A stretch of DNA of 64,000 nt from Microbispora amethystogenes (GTDB taxonomy: Bacteria > Actinomycetota > Actinomycetes > Streptosporangiales > Streptosporangiaceae), in NCBI RefSeq assembly GCF_016863015.1, contig NZ_BOOB01000047.1:56612-120611 (forward strand), written 5' to 3'. The translations under genes were made by a program, and so were the position numbers. Numbering within the stretch: the first letter of the stretch is position 1; every line of letters begins with the position of its first letter. The notes under the pieces are model-generated. The model did not search any database. It saw only the letters and a list, made by a program, of their open reading frames with translations, and was not told the origin of the DNA. Of this stretch, positions 24,723 to 32,913 are shown piece after piece.

Positions 24723-24788
24723 GGTGGAGGGCGCATCAAGCGCCCCCCACCGCGGCAGGCTCCGGCTGTTAACGCCAGCCGGAGCCTG
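24723..24788. other. Two strong tandem hairpins upstream of the mini-array
   Basis: The first hairpin pairs GGTGGAGGGCGC with GCGCCCCCCACC (one mismatch, 24723-24751). The second pairs CAGGCTCCGGCTG with CAGCCGGAGCCTG perfectly (24756-24788). The second is followed on the plus strand by TTCCTCT. They may end transcription entering from either side, or form a structured leader. No gene overlaps them. Confidence 0.5.
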
Positions 24789-25391
24789 TTCCTCTACGGT
24801 GGCGGCGCGTCGTCTTGGCACTCCGCTTCACCATGATCAAGGTGATGCGCCGGCGCCTGGTCGTCACCGTGATTCTCAAATCCTCTCACCTCCCTACATG
24901 CGAGCCGTGTCGCTCGTGAACGGTAGCTGAATCGAAGGAAGCTTGCGATGCTTTAGGGATAATCTCTGAGTAGCTACCTGCTGGCTTACTTAAGTCGTGC
25001 CCGAAATCTACGTGCGCAGAAGTTCCTCTTCGTGTTGGCAAGAGCAGCATCCAGGAGCCGAACCCGTAAGCGGGTGCTGACAAAAGCCACCATCCCGGTC
25101 CGCAACGGCACACGGCCTATGGCCAGTCCGTACTGGTTGGCAAGGTCAGAGCGGCTGGCGCTAGCGACGAAGGCCCACCGGGTCGTGCGGTTGCGGTCGG
25201 TATGGTGCTCGCCGGCCTGCACGCGGCGGGGCGGAACACCTCAAACGTCACGCCCTCTCCTCTGCCGGGAGCGCGGGCGGGTGTATCTGGTCCGGAGCAA
25301 CGCTTCCGTCGTGCTCGTGCTCGTGCTCGGGAATGAGGTAGTCACCCGGGAGAGTGCCCCCGGCAGGCAGCCAGTGCGGGGACATGTGTAC
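24789..25391. other. Intergenic stretch without a supportable gene
   Basis: About 600 bases. Open frames on both strands lack ribosome sites and recognisable domains. One minus-strand frame (24986-25222) contains RTTRWAFVASASRSDLANQY and has protein-like composition, but I cannot link it to a family. The stretch probably consists of decayed mobile-element sequence. Confidence 0.4.
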
Positions 25392-25673
25392 TCATGGGTC
25401 GCCATCATGCAGCTTTAGATGATCGCGACTCGTGTAGGGGCCACACGGAGTTGGGATGGGAACCCTGACGCGATCCACCGAGAGCCCGAATGCTTCCCCT
25501 TGCCGTAGGCCGGCAGCGGCGCCGAGCAGCACCAACGGCCCGTGCTGGGGCGGCATAGCGCGACTCAACCTCATGACCTGCTTGGGCGTCAGGAGCCGGA
25601 TCACGGTCTTGTCGGCGTGCGGCATGATGCTCGCGAAGATCGTGTAGGCGGTCTCGATCGTGCGCGGAGCGAG
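25392..25673 (-). pseudogene. Tyrosine integrase remnant
   Basis: The frame contains LAPRTIETAYTIFASIM followed at once by RLLTPKQVMRLSRAMPPQHG, then LVLLGAAAGLRQGEAFGLSV and DRV. These are two conserved integrase blocks: the core-binding end, and the start of the catalytic domain with its first Arg in GLRQGEAFGL. They are joined with about 20 residues missing, and everything after is lost (no HxxR, no Tyr). It is a separate lineage from the integrase at 13177. It points to an older mobile element to the right of CRISPR locus 1. Confidence 0.75.
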
Positions 25674-26218
25674 CCCCCCCAGACCGCAGGCTCTGTTACA
25701 AGAGAGAGCGGGGAGGGGAGATAGGCGGAAGGTGCAAGGGCAAGGACCTTGGGGCGCTGCCCCAAACCCCGGGGCCTCCGACTCCGAGAGCCGGGGGCCG
25801 CGCACGGCTCGCGCCGTAAGTGGCTGGGGTGGAAGCCTGATCGCTCGTCTGCCATCGACCCAGGCAGAGCCCAGCAGCCCGGCTCCTCCAGGTCAAGCCC
25901 AGCCGTGCAAGCAGGACAACCAGCGCGCGAGGAAGGTCACAGGGAGCAGGTACACGCGAGGCAGAGCTTGACCCGCTGTCGCTTCGCGATGGGTCGACGG
26001 CAGACGAGAGATCAGGGCAGGGGACAACGTGCGGCGCCGCAAGTAACAGTGGGGGCTATGAGGCTTGTGTACGTTACATCCGATAATGCTGGTTTTATCG
26101 GTTAATGCAGGGTTCTGTCCGATTGGGGAAGCGAAGCCTCACCCGAGTAAGCCCTTCTCCCCCTCCCCTGTAGGAGTTGCGAAAGGTTACCCTGGATAGG
26201 ACGAATCTTCCCCGGTAG
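25674..26218. other. Intergenic stretch without a supportable gene
   Basis: About 550 bases between the integrase remnant and the hypothetical gene at 26219. Base composition falls toward the right end, which is unusually AT-rich for this window (for example TCCGATAATGCTGGTTTTAT near 26080). I see no RNA gene or credible open frame. Confidence 0.4.
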
Positions 26219-26851
26219 GTGATCACGCTGCTTCGCAAAATTCGCCAAAGGCTGGACGATTGGCTGTATCGCCGCCACAAAGATAGGAATTCTTATTTAG
26301 ATATCGAGGACTTAGAGAAGCTCTTCCCGAGGCCCTCCATTGGGCAGCTTCTTCGTGAGGAGGGGCGGCTCTGGGTGCAGCGGCAAAGGAGAAAAAGGAT
26401 CCCCCTCGGGAAGCTTGCGATAAGTAGTACCGCAGCAATCCCTTACTTATCGCGACAAGATGTCAGGCAGATTCGTCGCCTAGTTCGCGCGATGCGCCTA
26501 ACAAGGAATCGGAAGCCACCCTGGCAAGGAAAGAGCGCCTCTGAAATCATGCTGGAGTGGGATTCTTGGAGCGATGCGGCAAAGGTCGCGTTTCTGTCTT
26601 TCTCGTGGTTGGGTGGCCCTCGCATTGAGGGCGTTCTTACTGCTAGCAGTCTGAAAATCCCGGACCGTCAGAGCAGGGCAAATCCGTCAATAAATCTCTT
26701 AGATGTAGTCAACGATCGGCATTCACTTGCTGCGGCCGCGGCCATTGCTAACGGTCTCGATCAGTTATTCAGGCGTCTTGGGCTGCCGCCCGATCATCTC
26801 GCATCAGGGGAAACGCGTCCCATGGGTGGCGGCGGAGGAGCAATCAGATGA
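26219..26851 (+). CDS. Hypothetical protein, lower-GC gene
   Basis: 210 residues from a GTG. No family is recognised. The N terminus is very basic (LLRKIRQRLDDWLYRRHKDR) and has no signal peptide. The middle (SASEIMLEWDSWSDAAKVAF) is followed by LSFSWLGGPRIEGVLTAS, and the last part is rich in Ala and Gly. Codon use is clearly less GC-rich than the surrounding genes, pointing to recent acquisition. Its stop overlaps the next gene's ATG by 4 bases, so the two are one operon and probably work together. Confidence 0.55.
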   Translation: MITLLRKIRQRLDDWLYRRHKDRNSYLDIEDLEKLFPRPSIGQLLREEGRLWVQRQRRKRIPLGKLAISSTAAIPYLSRQDVRQIRRLVRAMRLTRNRKPPWQGKSASEIMLEWDSWSDAAKVAFLSFSWLGGPRIEGVLTASSLKIPDRQSRANPSINLLDVVNDRHSLAAAAAIANGLDQLFRRLGLPPDHLASGETRPMGGGGGAIR

Positions 26852-27291
26852 CGCCCGACCGGGAACAGCCCTTGACTGGGCTGGAGATTGCACTTCAATG
26901 GGGCCAGCTCCCTGCGGAGCACCTGCAAGCTGCCCTAAAAGCTCTTGAACCCGAGCTCCGCCGAGAGCATGAATTCAGAATTGCACGATTGGAAGCCGAA
27001 CGTCAGGAAGCCAAAGATCGCCGCATGCATCAGTTATATCTGAGTGGCCTTATCGCCGGTTTCGTCATTTCGGTAAGCATGCTTGGTGCCGCAGTGGTCC
27101 TAGGTATGAATAACCAACCTTGGCTCGCGGCTATGATGGCAGGACCGAGTTTACTGACCCTCGTAACAATGTTCGTCCTGCGTCGCTCCGATACGACAAG
27201 CATGAAGGCTGCAGCGAAGGCCAAAACGAACATAGCGTCGATCAACCTGCCACCGACACAAGCACCAGAGAATCCATCCTCATTGGTCTAA
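26848..27291 (+). CDS. DUF2335-like small membrane protein
   Basis: 147 residues. A charged N-terminal helix (PELRREHEFRIARLEAERQE) leads into two hydrophobic helices, LSGLIAGFVISVSMLGAAVV and WLAAMMAGPSLLTLVTMFVL, then a basic tail. A coiled charged helix before two tightly spaced membrane helices is the DUF2335 pattern. The family's function is unknown, and some members are found near defence or mobile genes. Coupled by ATGA to the gene before it, and also of lower GC content than its surroundings. Confidence 0.6.
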   Translation: MTPDREQPLTGLEIALQWGQLPAEHLQAALKALEPELRREHEFRIARLEAERQEAKDRRMHQLYLSGLIAGFVISVSMLGAAVVLGMNNQPWLAAMMAGPSLLTLVTMFVLRRSDTTSMKAAAKAKTNIASINLPPTQAPENPSSLV

Positions 27292-27356
27292 GGCAGCCGT
27301 CACGACGCAACAGATCTGCAATGTGTGCGCGTCACGGTGAACCGGCATCTATCCGC

Positions 27357-27713
27357 CTATATCGTTGGAGTCGTTGAGGAAAGGTTCCAGTCCCCGGCGG
27401 CATACTGCCCATCGAATGTCGTCGCTTCCCGAATCCTGCAACACGAGGCTGGCGACAATGGGTTCGCTGCATGGAGGGGTGCCATGCGCGCTACATCCGC
27501 CATGTGCAGCAGTTCCGGACTGATCGTTGTACCAACTCGCTGGTTGAGGATCGAGCCTCTCACGAAGACGCAGTGCCATGGCTCAACGCTACGTTGCCAG
27601 GGGCGCTTTGGGGGCACATTGCGGTGGAAGATGATGCGAAACGATGTCAACGGACGGAAGCGTTCGCCCAGGCCACAGGAGGTGCGAACGGAATCGCCCC
27701 AGGTGACGAGCAC
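27357..27713 (-). CDS. Possible hypothetical gene
   Basis: 118 residues from a GTG. Composition looks protein-like (RPWQRSVEPWHCVFVRGSIL, LLHMADVARMAPLHAANPLS), with third-position GC near 70 per cent, moderate for this genome. It would be the third gene of a leftward set with 27762-28106 and 28069-28668. No ribosome site or family supports it. Overlapping plus-strand frames look weaker. Confidence 0.3.
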   Translation of the reverse strand: MLVTWGDSVRTSCGLGERFRPLTSFRIIFHRNVPPKRPWQRSVEPWHCVFVRGSILNQRVGTTISPELLHMADVARMAPLHAANPLSPASCCRIREATTFDGQYAAGDWNLSSTTPTI

Positions 27714-27761
27714 GCGGAATTAGAACCCGGCCTACAGTCCGACTTGGCCGCTGCCAGAGCA

Positions 27762-28106
27762 TCAGACCAGACGGCTTATGATCACATACTTAGCTGCCAT
27801 GTCGCGCGCAAGCTTGATCTGTGCGGCGAGAACGTCATCAGCAGAACCGAACACCTCGAAGGACAACTCACAACCGCCCACCGACTGTGCCAGCTTCAGT
27901 CCGAGTGTGGCCTTGACACCCACCAGGGGATAGCTGTACCAGCGTCCCTCATCCTCATCGTCCGTATCCGTCAGGGCGGTACCGACTGCCATCCAGTCAA
28001 GATCATCAAACGTACAGCCGACTGATGCGCGCGGGCGAAGGTGGAATGCCCTCTGCAGGTGGTCGGCATCAACTCCTGTCGGCGCGGATGTCCGCAGAAT
28101 GTCCAC
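27762..28106 (-). CDS. Hypothetical protein
   Basis: About 114 residues from a GTG at 28106 (a later start is possible). The region CTFDDLDWMAVGTALTDTDD then GRWYSYPLVGVKATLGLKLA, ending LARDMAAKYVIISRLV, reads as a compact alpha-beta protein. It looks like an immunity-type or small cytoplasmic protein, but I cannot name a family. Its start overlaps the end of the upstream gene, so the two are cotranscribed. It has no signal peptide and no membrane segment. Confidence 0.5.
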   Translation of the reverse strand: MDILRTSAPTGVDADHLQRAFHLRPRASVGCTFDDLDWMAVGTALTDTDDEDEGRWYSYPLVGVKATLGLKLAQSVGGCELSFEVFGSADDVLAAQIKLARDMAAKYVIISRLV

Positions 28107-28668
28107 CTGCTTTTCCCCAGCATGTGGCCCGACCGGGCCGGTGGTAGGGTTCGGGCCCAGTCGGCGGAGGCGTTGCCCCGGTTTGTTCAGGCTCCGAAGA
28201 CGGGGTTGCTCTCACCTGCCAGGCGCTGTACACCTCAATCCCGTTGGATTCCAGCAGGCGCACCATCTCGGCCACGCGCTCGCGCGGCAGGAACAGGGCG
28301 AACGTCCACGCCTCGCGGTCGCTGCGCGTCTCGCCCTGGGCCGTCGGATCAGTCAGCGTCAGCTCCAGCGGAGAGCCATCGGGGGCGCGCACCTCGACCC
28401 GCGCCCGGCCCGGCGTGTTCGTGTCGAATGCGACTGCATGGAACGCGCCTGTAGCCACGGCGAAGACCGAGGACAGCAGGTTGGCGCACTGTCCGAGGTT
28501 GCCAGGCACGCCGGCGGCGGCCTCGCCCCAGAGAGCGATGCGGGCCTCCTCGATTGCGTGCCTACCCTTGGGGCCTCCGGGATCTTCCAGAGGTGGAGTC
28601 ACAGCTGGAAGCGCTGCCGTCTCTCCCTTGTCCCAGCCTTTGCGATCTGCGTACTCTACTCTCCGCAA
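28069..28668 (-). CDS. Hypothetical protein
   Basis: 199 residues from a TTG at 28668, divergent from the lipoprotein gene at 28689 with only 20 bases between them. The central part (AIEEARIALWGEAAAGVPGN, FAVATGAFHAVAFDTNTPGR, REAWTFALFLPRERVAEMVR) looks like a folded alpha-beta domain. The C-terminal 40 residues are Pro-rich and probably disordered. No family is recognised. It overlaps the next leftward gene by 38 bases. The shared divergent promoter region is very short, so the true start may be further in. Confidence 0.5.
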   Translation of the reverse strand: MRRVEYADRKGWDKGETAALPAVTPPLEDPGGPKGRHAIEEARIALWGEAAAGVPGNLGQCANLLSSVFAVATGAFHAVAFDTNTPGRARVEVRAPDGSPLELTLTDPTAQGETRSDREAWTFALFLPRERVAEMVRLLESNGIEVYSAWQVRATPSSEPEQTGATPPPTGPEPYHRPGRATCWGKAGGHSADIRADRS

Positions 28669-28688
28669 CTAAATAGGAGCTGAGAGTA

Positions 28689-29285
28689 ATGAAGAACTGT
28701 GATGCCAAGCTGAGGAGAGGTCGAATAACTGCTCGTTACGCAGCAACAGCTGTCTGCGCTTTGGCTCTCCTGAGTGCATGCGAAGCAGGACCTCCTTCTT
28801 CCTCGCCACTTCAGACTTCAGCGCCTTCTGTCTCGACACCGTCTCCGGCGAAACCGACCCCACGAGTGACGCATGACGTAATCGTCGCGACCTACAGCGA
28901 GTACTGGACAACACTCACTACCGCTGGCAGATCCTCGCCGGAGGAGGCCCGGAGTCTGCTCAAGCGCTACGTCAACGGCCCATACCTTGATCATCTTGTT
29001 GCTGGGATTCGGCAGATGGATGAGCAGGGGCGGGAGCCGTACGGGGAGGTGATCCCGCGCGTCAAGCAGGTGCGCGTCGGCGGGAAGCACGCCGAGCTCA
29101 TCGACTGCCAGGACACATCCAAGGCCGGCATGGCCGATCGCCGCACGCACCAGCTCATCCCCGGCACCATCAAGGCCAATTCGACGGCGAACATCAAGGC
29201 GGAGTTGGGGCAGTCTTCCGATGGGCGTTGGCGCGTCGTCGGACTGAGCATCAGGGAGGCGGCGTGCACGCCACCCTCGTCCTGA
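28689..29285 (+). CDS. Secreted lipoprotein, first gene of the Tad region
   Basis: 198 residues. The N terminus has basic residues, a hydrophobic stretch AATAVCALALLSAC and a lipobox LLSAC, followed by a Ser/Pro/Thr-rich linker. It is therefore exported and anchored through a diacylglyceryl cysteine. The rest (VTHDVIVATYSEYWTTLTTA ... SSDGRWRVVGLSIREAAC) resembles small actinobacterial lipoproteins with an NTF2-like outer domain. GGAG-type site upstream (AGGAGCTGAGAGT). It overlaps the next gene by 22 bases, suggesting cotranscription with the pilus operon. Confidence 0.75.
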   Translation: MKNCDAKLRRGRITARYAATAVCALALLSACEAGPPSSSPLQTSAPSVSTPSPAKPTPRVTHDVIVATYSEYWTTLTTAGRSSPEEARSLLKRYVNGPYLDHLVAGIRQMDEQGREPYGEVIPRVKQVRVGGKHAELIDCQDTSKAGMADRRTHQLIPGTIKANSTANIKAELGQSSDGRWRVVGLSIREAACTPPSS

Positions 29286-30049
29286 CTCCGCTCCTCGTGG
29301 CCAACGCCTTCGGTCCGGGTGTCCCCATGGACGACCATGGAGCCTTCCCTTGGGGCAGCGGCTGGGTCGCGTACAGCAGCCATGAAGTCGGACAGTCTGT
29401 CCGATCCTCCAGGGTCGGCGACGACGGTGATAGCAAGTGGACCAACTGCCACACAGTCGGTGGCGCGAACGGCGTCACCTACCTGCAGTGCGACTATGGG
29501 CCCAACGGCCAGCGGAACACCTTCCAGGGCGTGACGCCCGAAGATCCGACGGCGCCTGCCGTGACGCCCGAGATGCTTCTGCAGCAGGCCCTCGGCCAGG
29601 TCAAGCCGCCTGCCCCGCGGATCGCGACGGCACCACCACGCGGCAAGGACGGCCTGGTCGGCCTGCCGCACTTTTTCTGGGCGCAGCGAGGCCAATGGCG
29701 CACGATCAGCAAGCGGGCGACGTCCGGCCCGGTGTGGGCCGAGGTCACGGCGACGCCGACAACCTTGGTCGTTCGTCCGGGTGCGGGACAGGCCACGGTG
29801 ACATGCAAGGGGCCCGGCATCGCGTATGACCCGTCCGTGACCGACCAAAGAGGCGCCTGCACGTACCTCTTCACACGCTCCAGCGCCGGTCTCCCGGGCG
29901 CTCACTACAAGGTGACCGTCTCCGTCGTCTGGACGGCCGCGTGGACCGGCTCCGACGGTGCCGGCGGACCTTTGGCGCCGATGACGACGTCCACGACTTT
30001 CCCGTTGCGGATCGCCGAAGGCCAGGCACTCATCCAGAGGAGCTCCTGA
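29264..30049 (+). CDS. Exported hypothetical protein of the Tad region
   Basis: About 261 residues from the GTG at 29264 (AGGGAGG upstream), inside the end of the lipoprotein gene. A short hydrophobic N terminus (VHATLVLTPLLVANAFGPGV) may be a signal peptide. The first half has two cysteines (KWTNCHTV, YLQCDYG). The second half, VWAEVTATPTTLVVRPGAGQ then TVTCKGPGIAYDP and ACTYLFTRSSAGLPGAHYKV, looks like an Ig-like beta-sandwich with a Cys pair. It is a typical companion of actinobacterial Tad clusters, but the exact role is unknown. The stop abuts the next start. Confidence 0.65.
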   Translation: MHATLVLTPLLVANAFGPGVPMDDHGAFPWGSGWVAYSSHEVGQSVRSSRVGDDGDSKWTNCHTVGGANGVTYLQCDYGPNGQRNTFQGVTPEDPTAPAVTPEMLLQQALGQVKPPAPRIATAPPRGKDGLVGLPHFFWAQRGQWRTISKRATSGPVWAEVTATPTTLVVRPGAGQATVTCKGPGIAYDPSVTDQRGACTYLFTRSSAGLPGAHYKVTVSVVWTAAWTGSDGAGGPLAPMTTSTTFPLRIAEGQALIQRSS

Positions 30050-30736
30050 ATGGTCCGCAACCACATGTCCTCGCCACCTCAGCACGCAGGGAACGGCGTC
30101 GCCCCTCCAGTGCAGGTGCCGAAGCTTACGCCGCAACCACGCCAACGCCGCCGAGGACTACTGCTCCTCGGCGTGCTCGTGGTGGCCGGCGGCGGAGTGA
30201 TCAGCTATCAGACGATCACGGGTTTGAGCGCCCGGGTGCCGGTCCTCGTGATGACACATGATGTGGCCCCCGGCCGGCAACTGACGGCGGACAACGTCAC
30301 GACGACCACAGTGGGCGTGGACAACCTCGTACCGACGATTCCTGCCCGCGATCTCCCCAAAGTGATCGGGAAACGAGCCGCGACGGATCTGGTTGCGGGC
30401 ATGCTCATGCAGCCCAGGCTGCTCACCGATCAGGTCGTCCCCGTCGTGGGCCAGCAGCTCGTGCCCGTGGCAGTGAAGCCGAGCCGACTGCCGGCCCGCG
30501 GGCTACGGCCCGGAGACGCGGTTCTCGTCCTCGCCACCCCGGAGAACCAGGCCGTACCTGCTTCCAGAGCAAACGCCAGGCCCGTCATCGACGCGGTGGT
30601 CGACCAGGTGAAGGGGCCGGACGCGGATGGCCTCATGGTCGTCGATCTCATCGTGAACAACTCGCGAGGCGCCGAGCTCGCCAGTCTGGCGGCCAGCGGC
30701 CAGGTCGCCCTGGTCCTCAATCCGCGGAGCAGGTGA
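30050..30736 (+). CDS. SAF-domain protein (CpaB/RcpC-like)
   Basis: 228 residues. One N-terminal membrane helix (RRRGLLLLGVLVVAGGGVIS) is followed by a SAF domain: VPVLVMTHDVAPGRQLTADN, then VTTTTVGVD. SAF proteins of Tad systems (CpaB/RcpC) sit in the envelope and help assemble the pilus channel; actinobacterial versions are shorter than proteobacterial ones. It lies between the exported protein and the CpaE-like ATPase with no gaps, so it is part of the operon. Confidence 0.8.
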   Translation: MVRNHMSSPPQHAGNGVAPPVQVPKLTPQPRQRRRGLLLLGVLVVAGGGVISYQTITGLSARVPVLVMTHDVAPGRQLTADNVTTTTVGVDNLVPTIPARDLPKVIGKRAATDLVAGMLMQPRLLTDQVVPVVGQQLVPVAVKPSRLPARGLRPGDAVLVLATPENQAVPASRANARPVIDAVVDQVKGPDADGLMVVDLIVNNSRGAELASLAASGQVALVLNPRSR

Positions 30737-31513
30737 ATGGCGACCTATGCCTTGATGAGCCCGGGCGGGTCCCCTGGCGTGACCACGACCGCTCTTGCCG
30801 TCACCTACGCCTGGGGAGGCCGCGCCCTGCTCGCCGAGTGCGACCCCAAGGGCGGCAGCGTCCTCCAGGGATTTCTCGGCGGCCGGATGGAAGGGTTGCC
30901 CGGCGGCCTGTTGGAGTTCGCCCTCGCCATCGCCCACCAGCCCGATCCAGCCGTTCTGTGGAAATACATCGTCTCTCTCGACCAGGACGCTCGCGAGTGG
31001 CTCCTGCTCCCCGGAACGAGGGACCCACGCCACGCGGCGCAGCTCGAAACGGCGTGGGATGCCATCGCGACGGCGATTACGTCAGCCGGCGCGGGAGTCG
31101 TGGACGTGGTGCTGGACGTGGGCCAGATCGGCGGGCCGGAAACCCCCATGCAATTGATCGCAGCGTCGGACCTGGCCTTGATGCTGTTGCGCCCCTCCCT
31201 GCGCCAGGTCGCGGACGCTCGCCCCAGGCTGGATGCGGTCGGCCGCTATGTGGGCGCGAAGGTGCCGGTCGCTCTGTGCCTCGTCGGCGAGGGGGATTAC
31301 ACCCCCAAAGAGATCAGCGATGCGCTGTTCGGCTTGCCCGTCATCGCGGGGATTCCAGACGATCCGAGGTCGGCTGCGGTGTTCTCGGACGGCAAACGAG
31401 CGCAGCGCTCCTTCCGCAGAGCGCCGTTGATGCGTGGGGCGTCTTTCCTCGCAGGGGCGATGCGCCAATACCTCGCGACGTCGCTGGAGCCGACTGAGGT
31501 GGTGAAGCGATGA
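30737..31513 (+). CDS. CpaE/TadZ-like P-loop protein
   Basis: 258 residues. The deviant Walker A region reads SPGGSPGVTTTALAVTYAWG; the usual lysine of GKT is replaced by Val, so ATP hydrolysis is doubtful. LLAECDPKGGSVLQGFLGG corresponds to the Walker A' / D-P motif of ParA/MinD-like proteins. In Tad systems this protein (TadZ/CpaE) localises the secretion machine. It overlaps the next gene (CpaF) by 4 bases and follows the SAF gene directly. The missing lysine is shared by several actinobacterial pilus CpaE-like proteins, to my knowledge. Confidence 0.75.
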   Translation: MATYALMSPGGSPGVTTTALAVTYAWGGRALLAECDPKGGSVLQGFLGGRMEGLPGGLLEFALAIAHQPDPAVLWKYIVSLDQDAREWLLLPGTRDPRHAAQLETAWDAIATAITSAGAGVVDVVLDVGQIGGPETPMQLIAASDLALMLLRPSLRQVADARPRLDAVGRYVGAKVPVALCLVGEGDYTPKEISDALFGLPVIAGIPDDPRSAAVFSDGKRAQRSFRRAPLMRGASFLAGAMRQYLATSLEPTEVVKR

Positions 31514-32913
31514 GCAGCTGGCCGCCGGGTGATGTCTGGCCTCCACGTCCCATCGCCGGCCCCGCCGACCCCGGTCTGCTTCCCCGTACGGCGACTCCGG
31601 CAGAGGAGCTCGACGTCAAGGACTTCCGGGAAGCCGTGCTCGACATCACCGCCTCGATCGCCGACGACCTGAAGGACAGCGAGGATCGTGAGGCTGCTCG
31701 ACAGGTGATCCAGTCATCGGTGCAGCGCTGGTCCCATGAACGGCTGGCGGACGGCGTCGCGGTGAGCTTCGCGACCCAGCGCCGGCTCGTGCAGGCGGTC
31801 CTGGACGAACGGTTCGAGCTCGGCGTCCTCACGCCGTACGTCAATGACAGCAGGGTCGAGAGCATCGACATCAACGGGTGCGACGAGGTCTGGATCACCT
31901 ACAGCGACGGCACCTGCGAGCGCGGCCCGGCGGTCGCCGCCACCGATGACGAGCTGATCAAAATGATCCAGATGTGGGCGCTCCACAAGAGCTACAATCC
32001 GCGCGAGTTCTCCGGCGCGAGTCCGCTGCTCAACACAGCGCTCCGGCCCGGGGACGAGGAAGGCGGCGTGGGCGTACGGCTCAGCGCCACCATGGCCGTC
32101 ACCACCAGGCCCTGTGCGAGCATCCGCTGCCACCGGCTGGTCGACGTCACCCTCGACGACCTGCTCCGGCTCGGCACCATCAACCGCAGCCTGTACGGCT
32201 TCCTTCGTGCGGCCGTGCTGGCCCGGCTGAACATCGTGATCACCGGCGGTACGGCGGCGGGCAAGACCACGATGCTGCGCGCGCTGGCCTCGGCGATCGA
32301 CCCGGCGGAACGGCTCGCCACGCTGGAGTCGGACTACGAACTGTTCCTGCACAAGCTGCGCCACCGCCACGAGAACGTGATCGCCTTCCAGGTACGGCAG
32401 GCCAATTCCGAAGGCGCCGGAGCGGTCACGCTCAACGACCTGATCCCGCACTCCCTGCGGAAGAACATCAAGCGGATCATCGTCGGCGAGGTGCGGGCCG
32501 ACGAGATCATCCCGATGTTCGAGGCGATGAACACCGGTCACCCGGGCTCGATGTGCACGATCCACGCCAACGGAACAGAGGAGATCTTCAACCGGGTCGT
32601 CATGCTCTGGACGCGTGGAGTCGGTGCCCAGACGCCTCCTGACGTCATCCACCTGAACACGGGGGAGACCATCGACCTGGTCGTCCACCTGCGAATGGAT
32701 CCCGCGACCAACACACGCTTCGTTTCCGAGGTCCTTGAGGTGATGCCTCCGGCTGACAGCGAGCAGCCCAGCCGTAACCGCGTTTACAGCCCCACAGGAC
32801 CGGGCGGCCGGGCAATGCCGGACATCACTCCTCAGTGCCTTCCACAGCTGAAGGCCGCGGGCTTTGACCCGACGCTCCTCGATCCGTACGCCGCCATGTG
32901 GGAGGTGCGATGA
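31510..32913 (+). CDS. tadA: Tad secretion ATPase (CpaF/TadA)
   Basis: 467 residues. N-terminal domain, then Walker A NIVITGGTAAGKTTMLRAL (the second Gly of the usual GGTGSGKT is Ala). LPxRIATLESDYEL-type acidic stretch (here ERLATLESDYELFL), Asp box and KRIIVGEVRADEIIPMF, ending with HPGSMCTIHANGTEEIFNRV, the His-box of GspE/PilT-type ATPases. The enzyme powers pilus assembly at the inner face of the membrane. Overlaps the TadZ-like gene and the TadB gene by 4 bases at each end. Confidence 0.93.
   Translation: MSSWPPGDVWPPRPIAGPADPGLLPRTATPAEELDVKDFREAVLDITASIADDLKDSEDREAARQVIQSSVQRWSHERLADGVAVSFATQRRLVQAVLDERFELGVLTPYVNDSRVESIDINGCDEVWITYSDGTCERGPAVAATDDELIKMIQMWALHKSYNPREFSGASPLLNTALRPGDEEGGVGVRLSATMAVTTRPCASIRCHRLVDVTLDDLLRLGTINRSLYGFLRAAVLARLNIVITGGTAAGKTTMLRALASAIDPAERLATLESDYELFLHKLRHRHENVIAFQVRQANSEGAGAVTLNDLIPHSLRKNIKRIIVGEVRADEIIPMFEAMNTGHPGSMCTIHANGTEEIFNRVVMLWTRGVGAQTPPDVIHLNTGETIDLVVHLRMDPATNTRFVSEVLEVMPPADSEQPSRNRVYSPTGPGGRAMPDITPQCLPQLKAAGFDPTLLDPYAAMWEVR

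Noticed and set aside
24833..24919. 28-codon plus-strand frame (MIKVMRRRLVVTVILKSS) near the cas operon 1 upstream hairpins, considered as a toxin peptide
   Set aside because: No ribosome-binding site and no linkage to the mini-array beyond proximity.
24986..25222. Minus-strand frame with RTTRWAFVASASRSDLANQY
   Set aside because: Composition is protein-like, but it has no ribosome site, no neighbour coupling and no family I can name.
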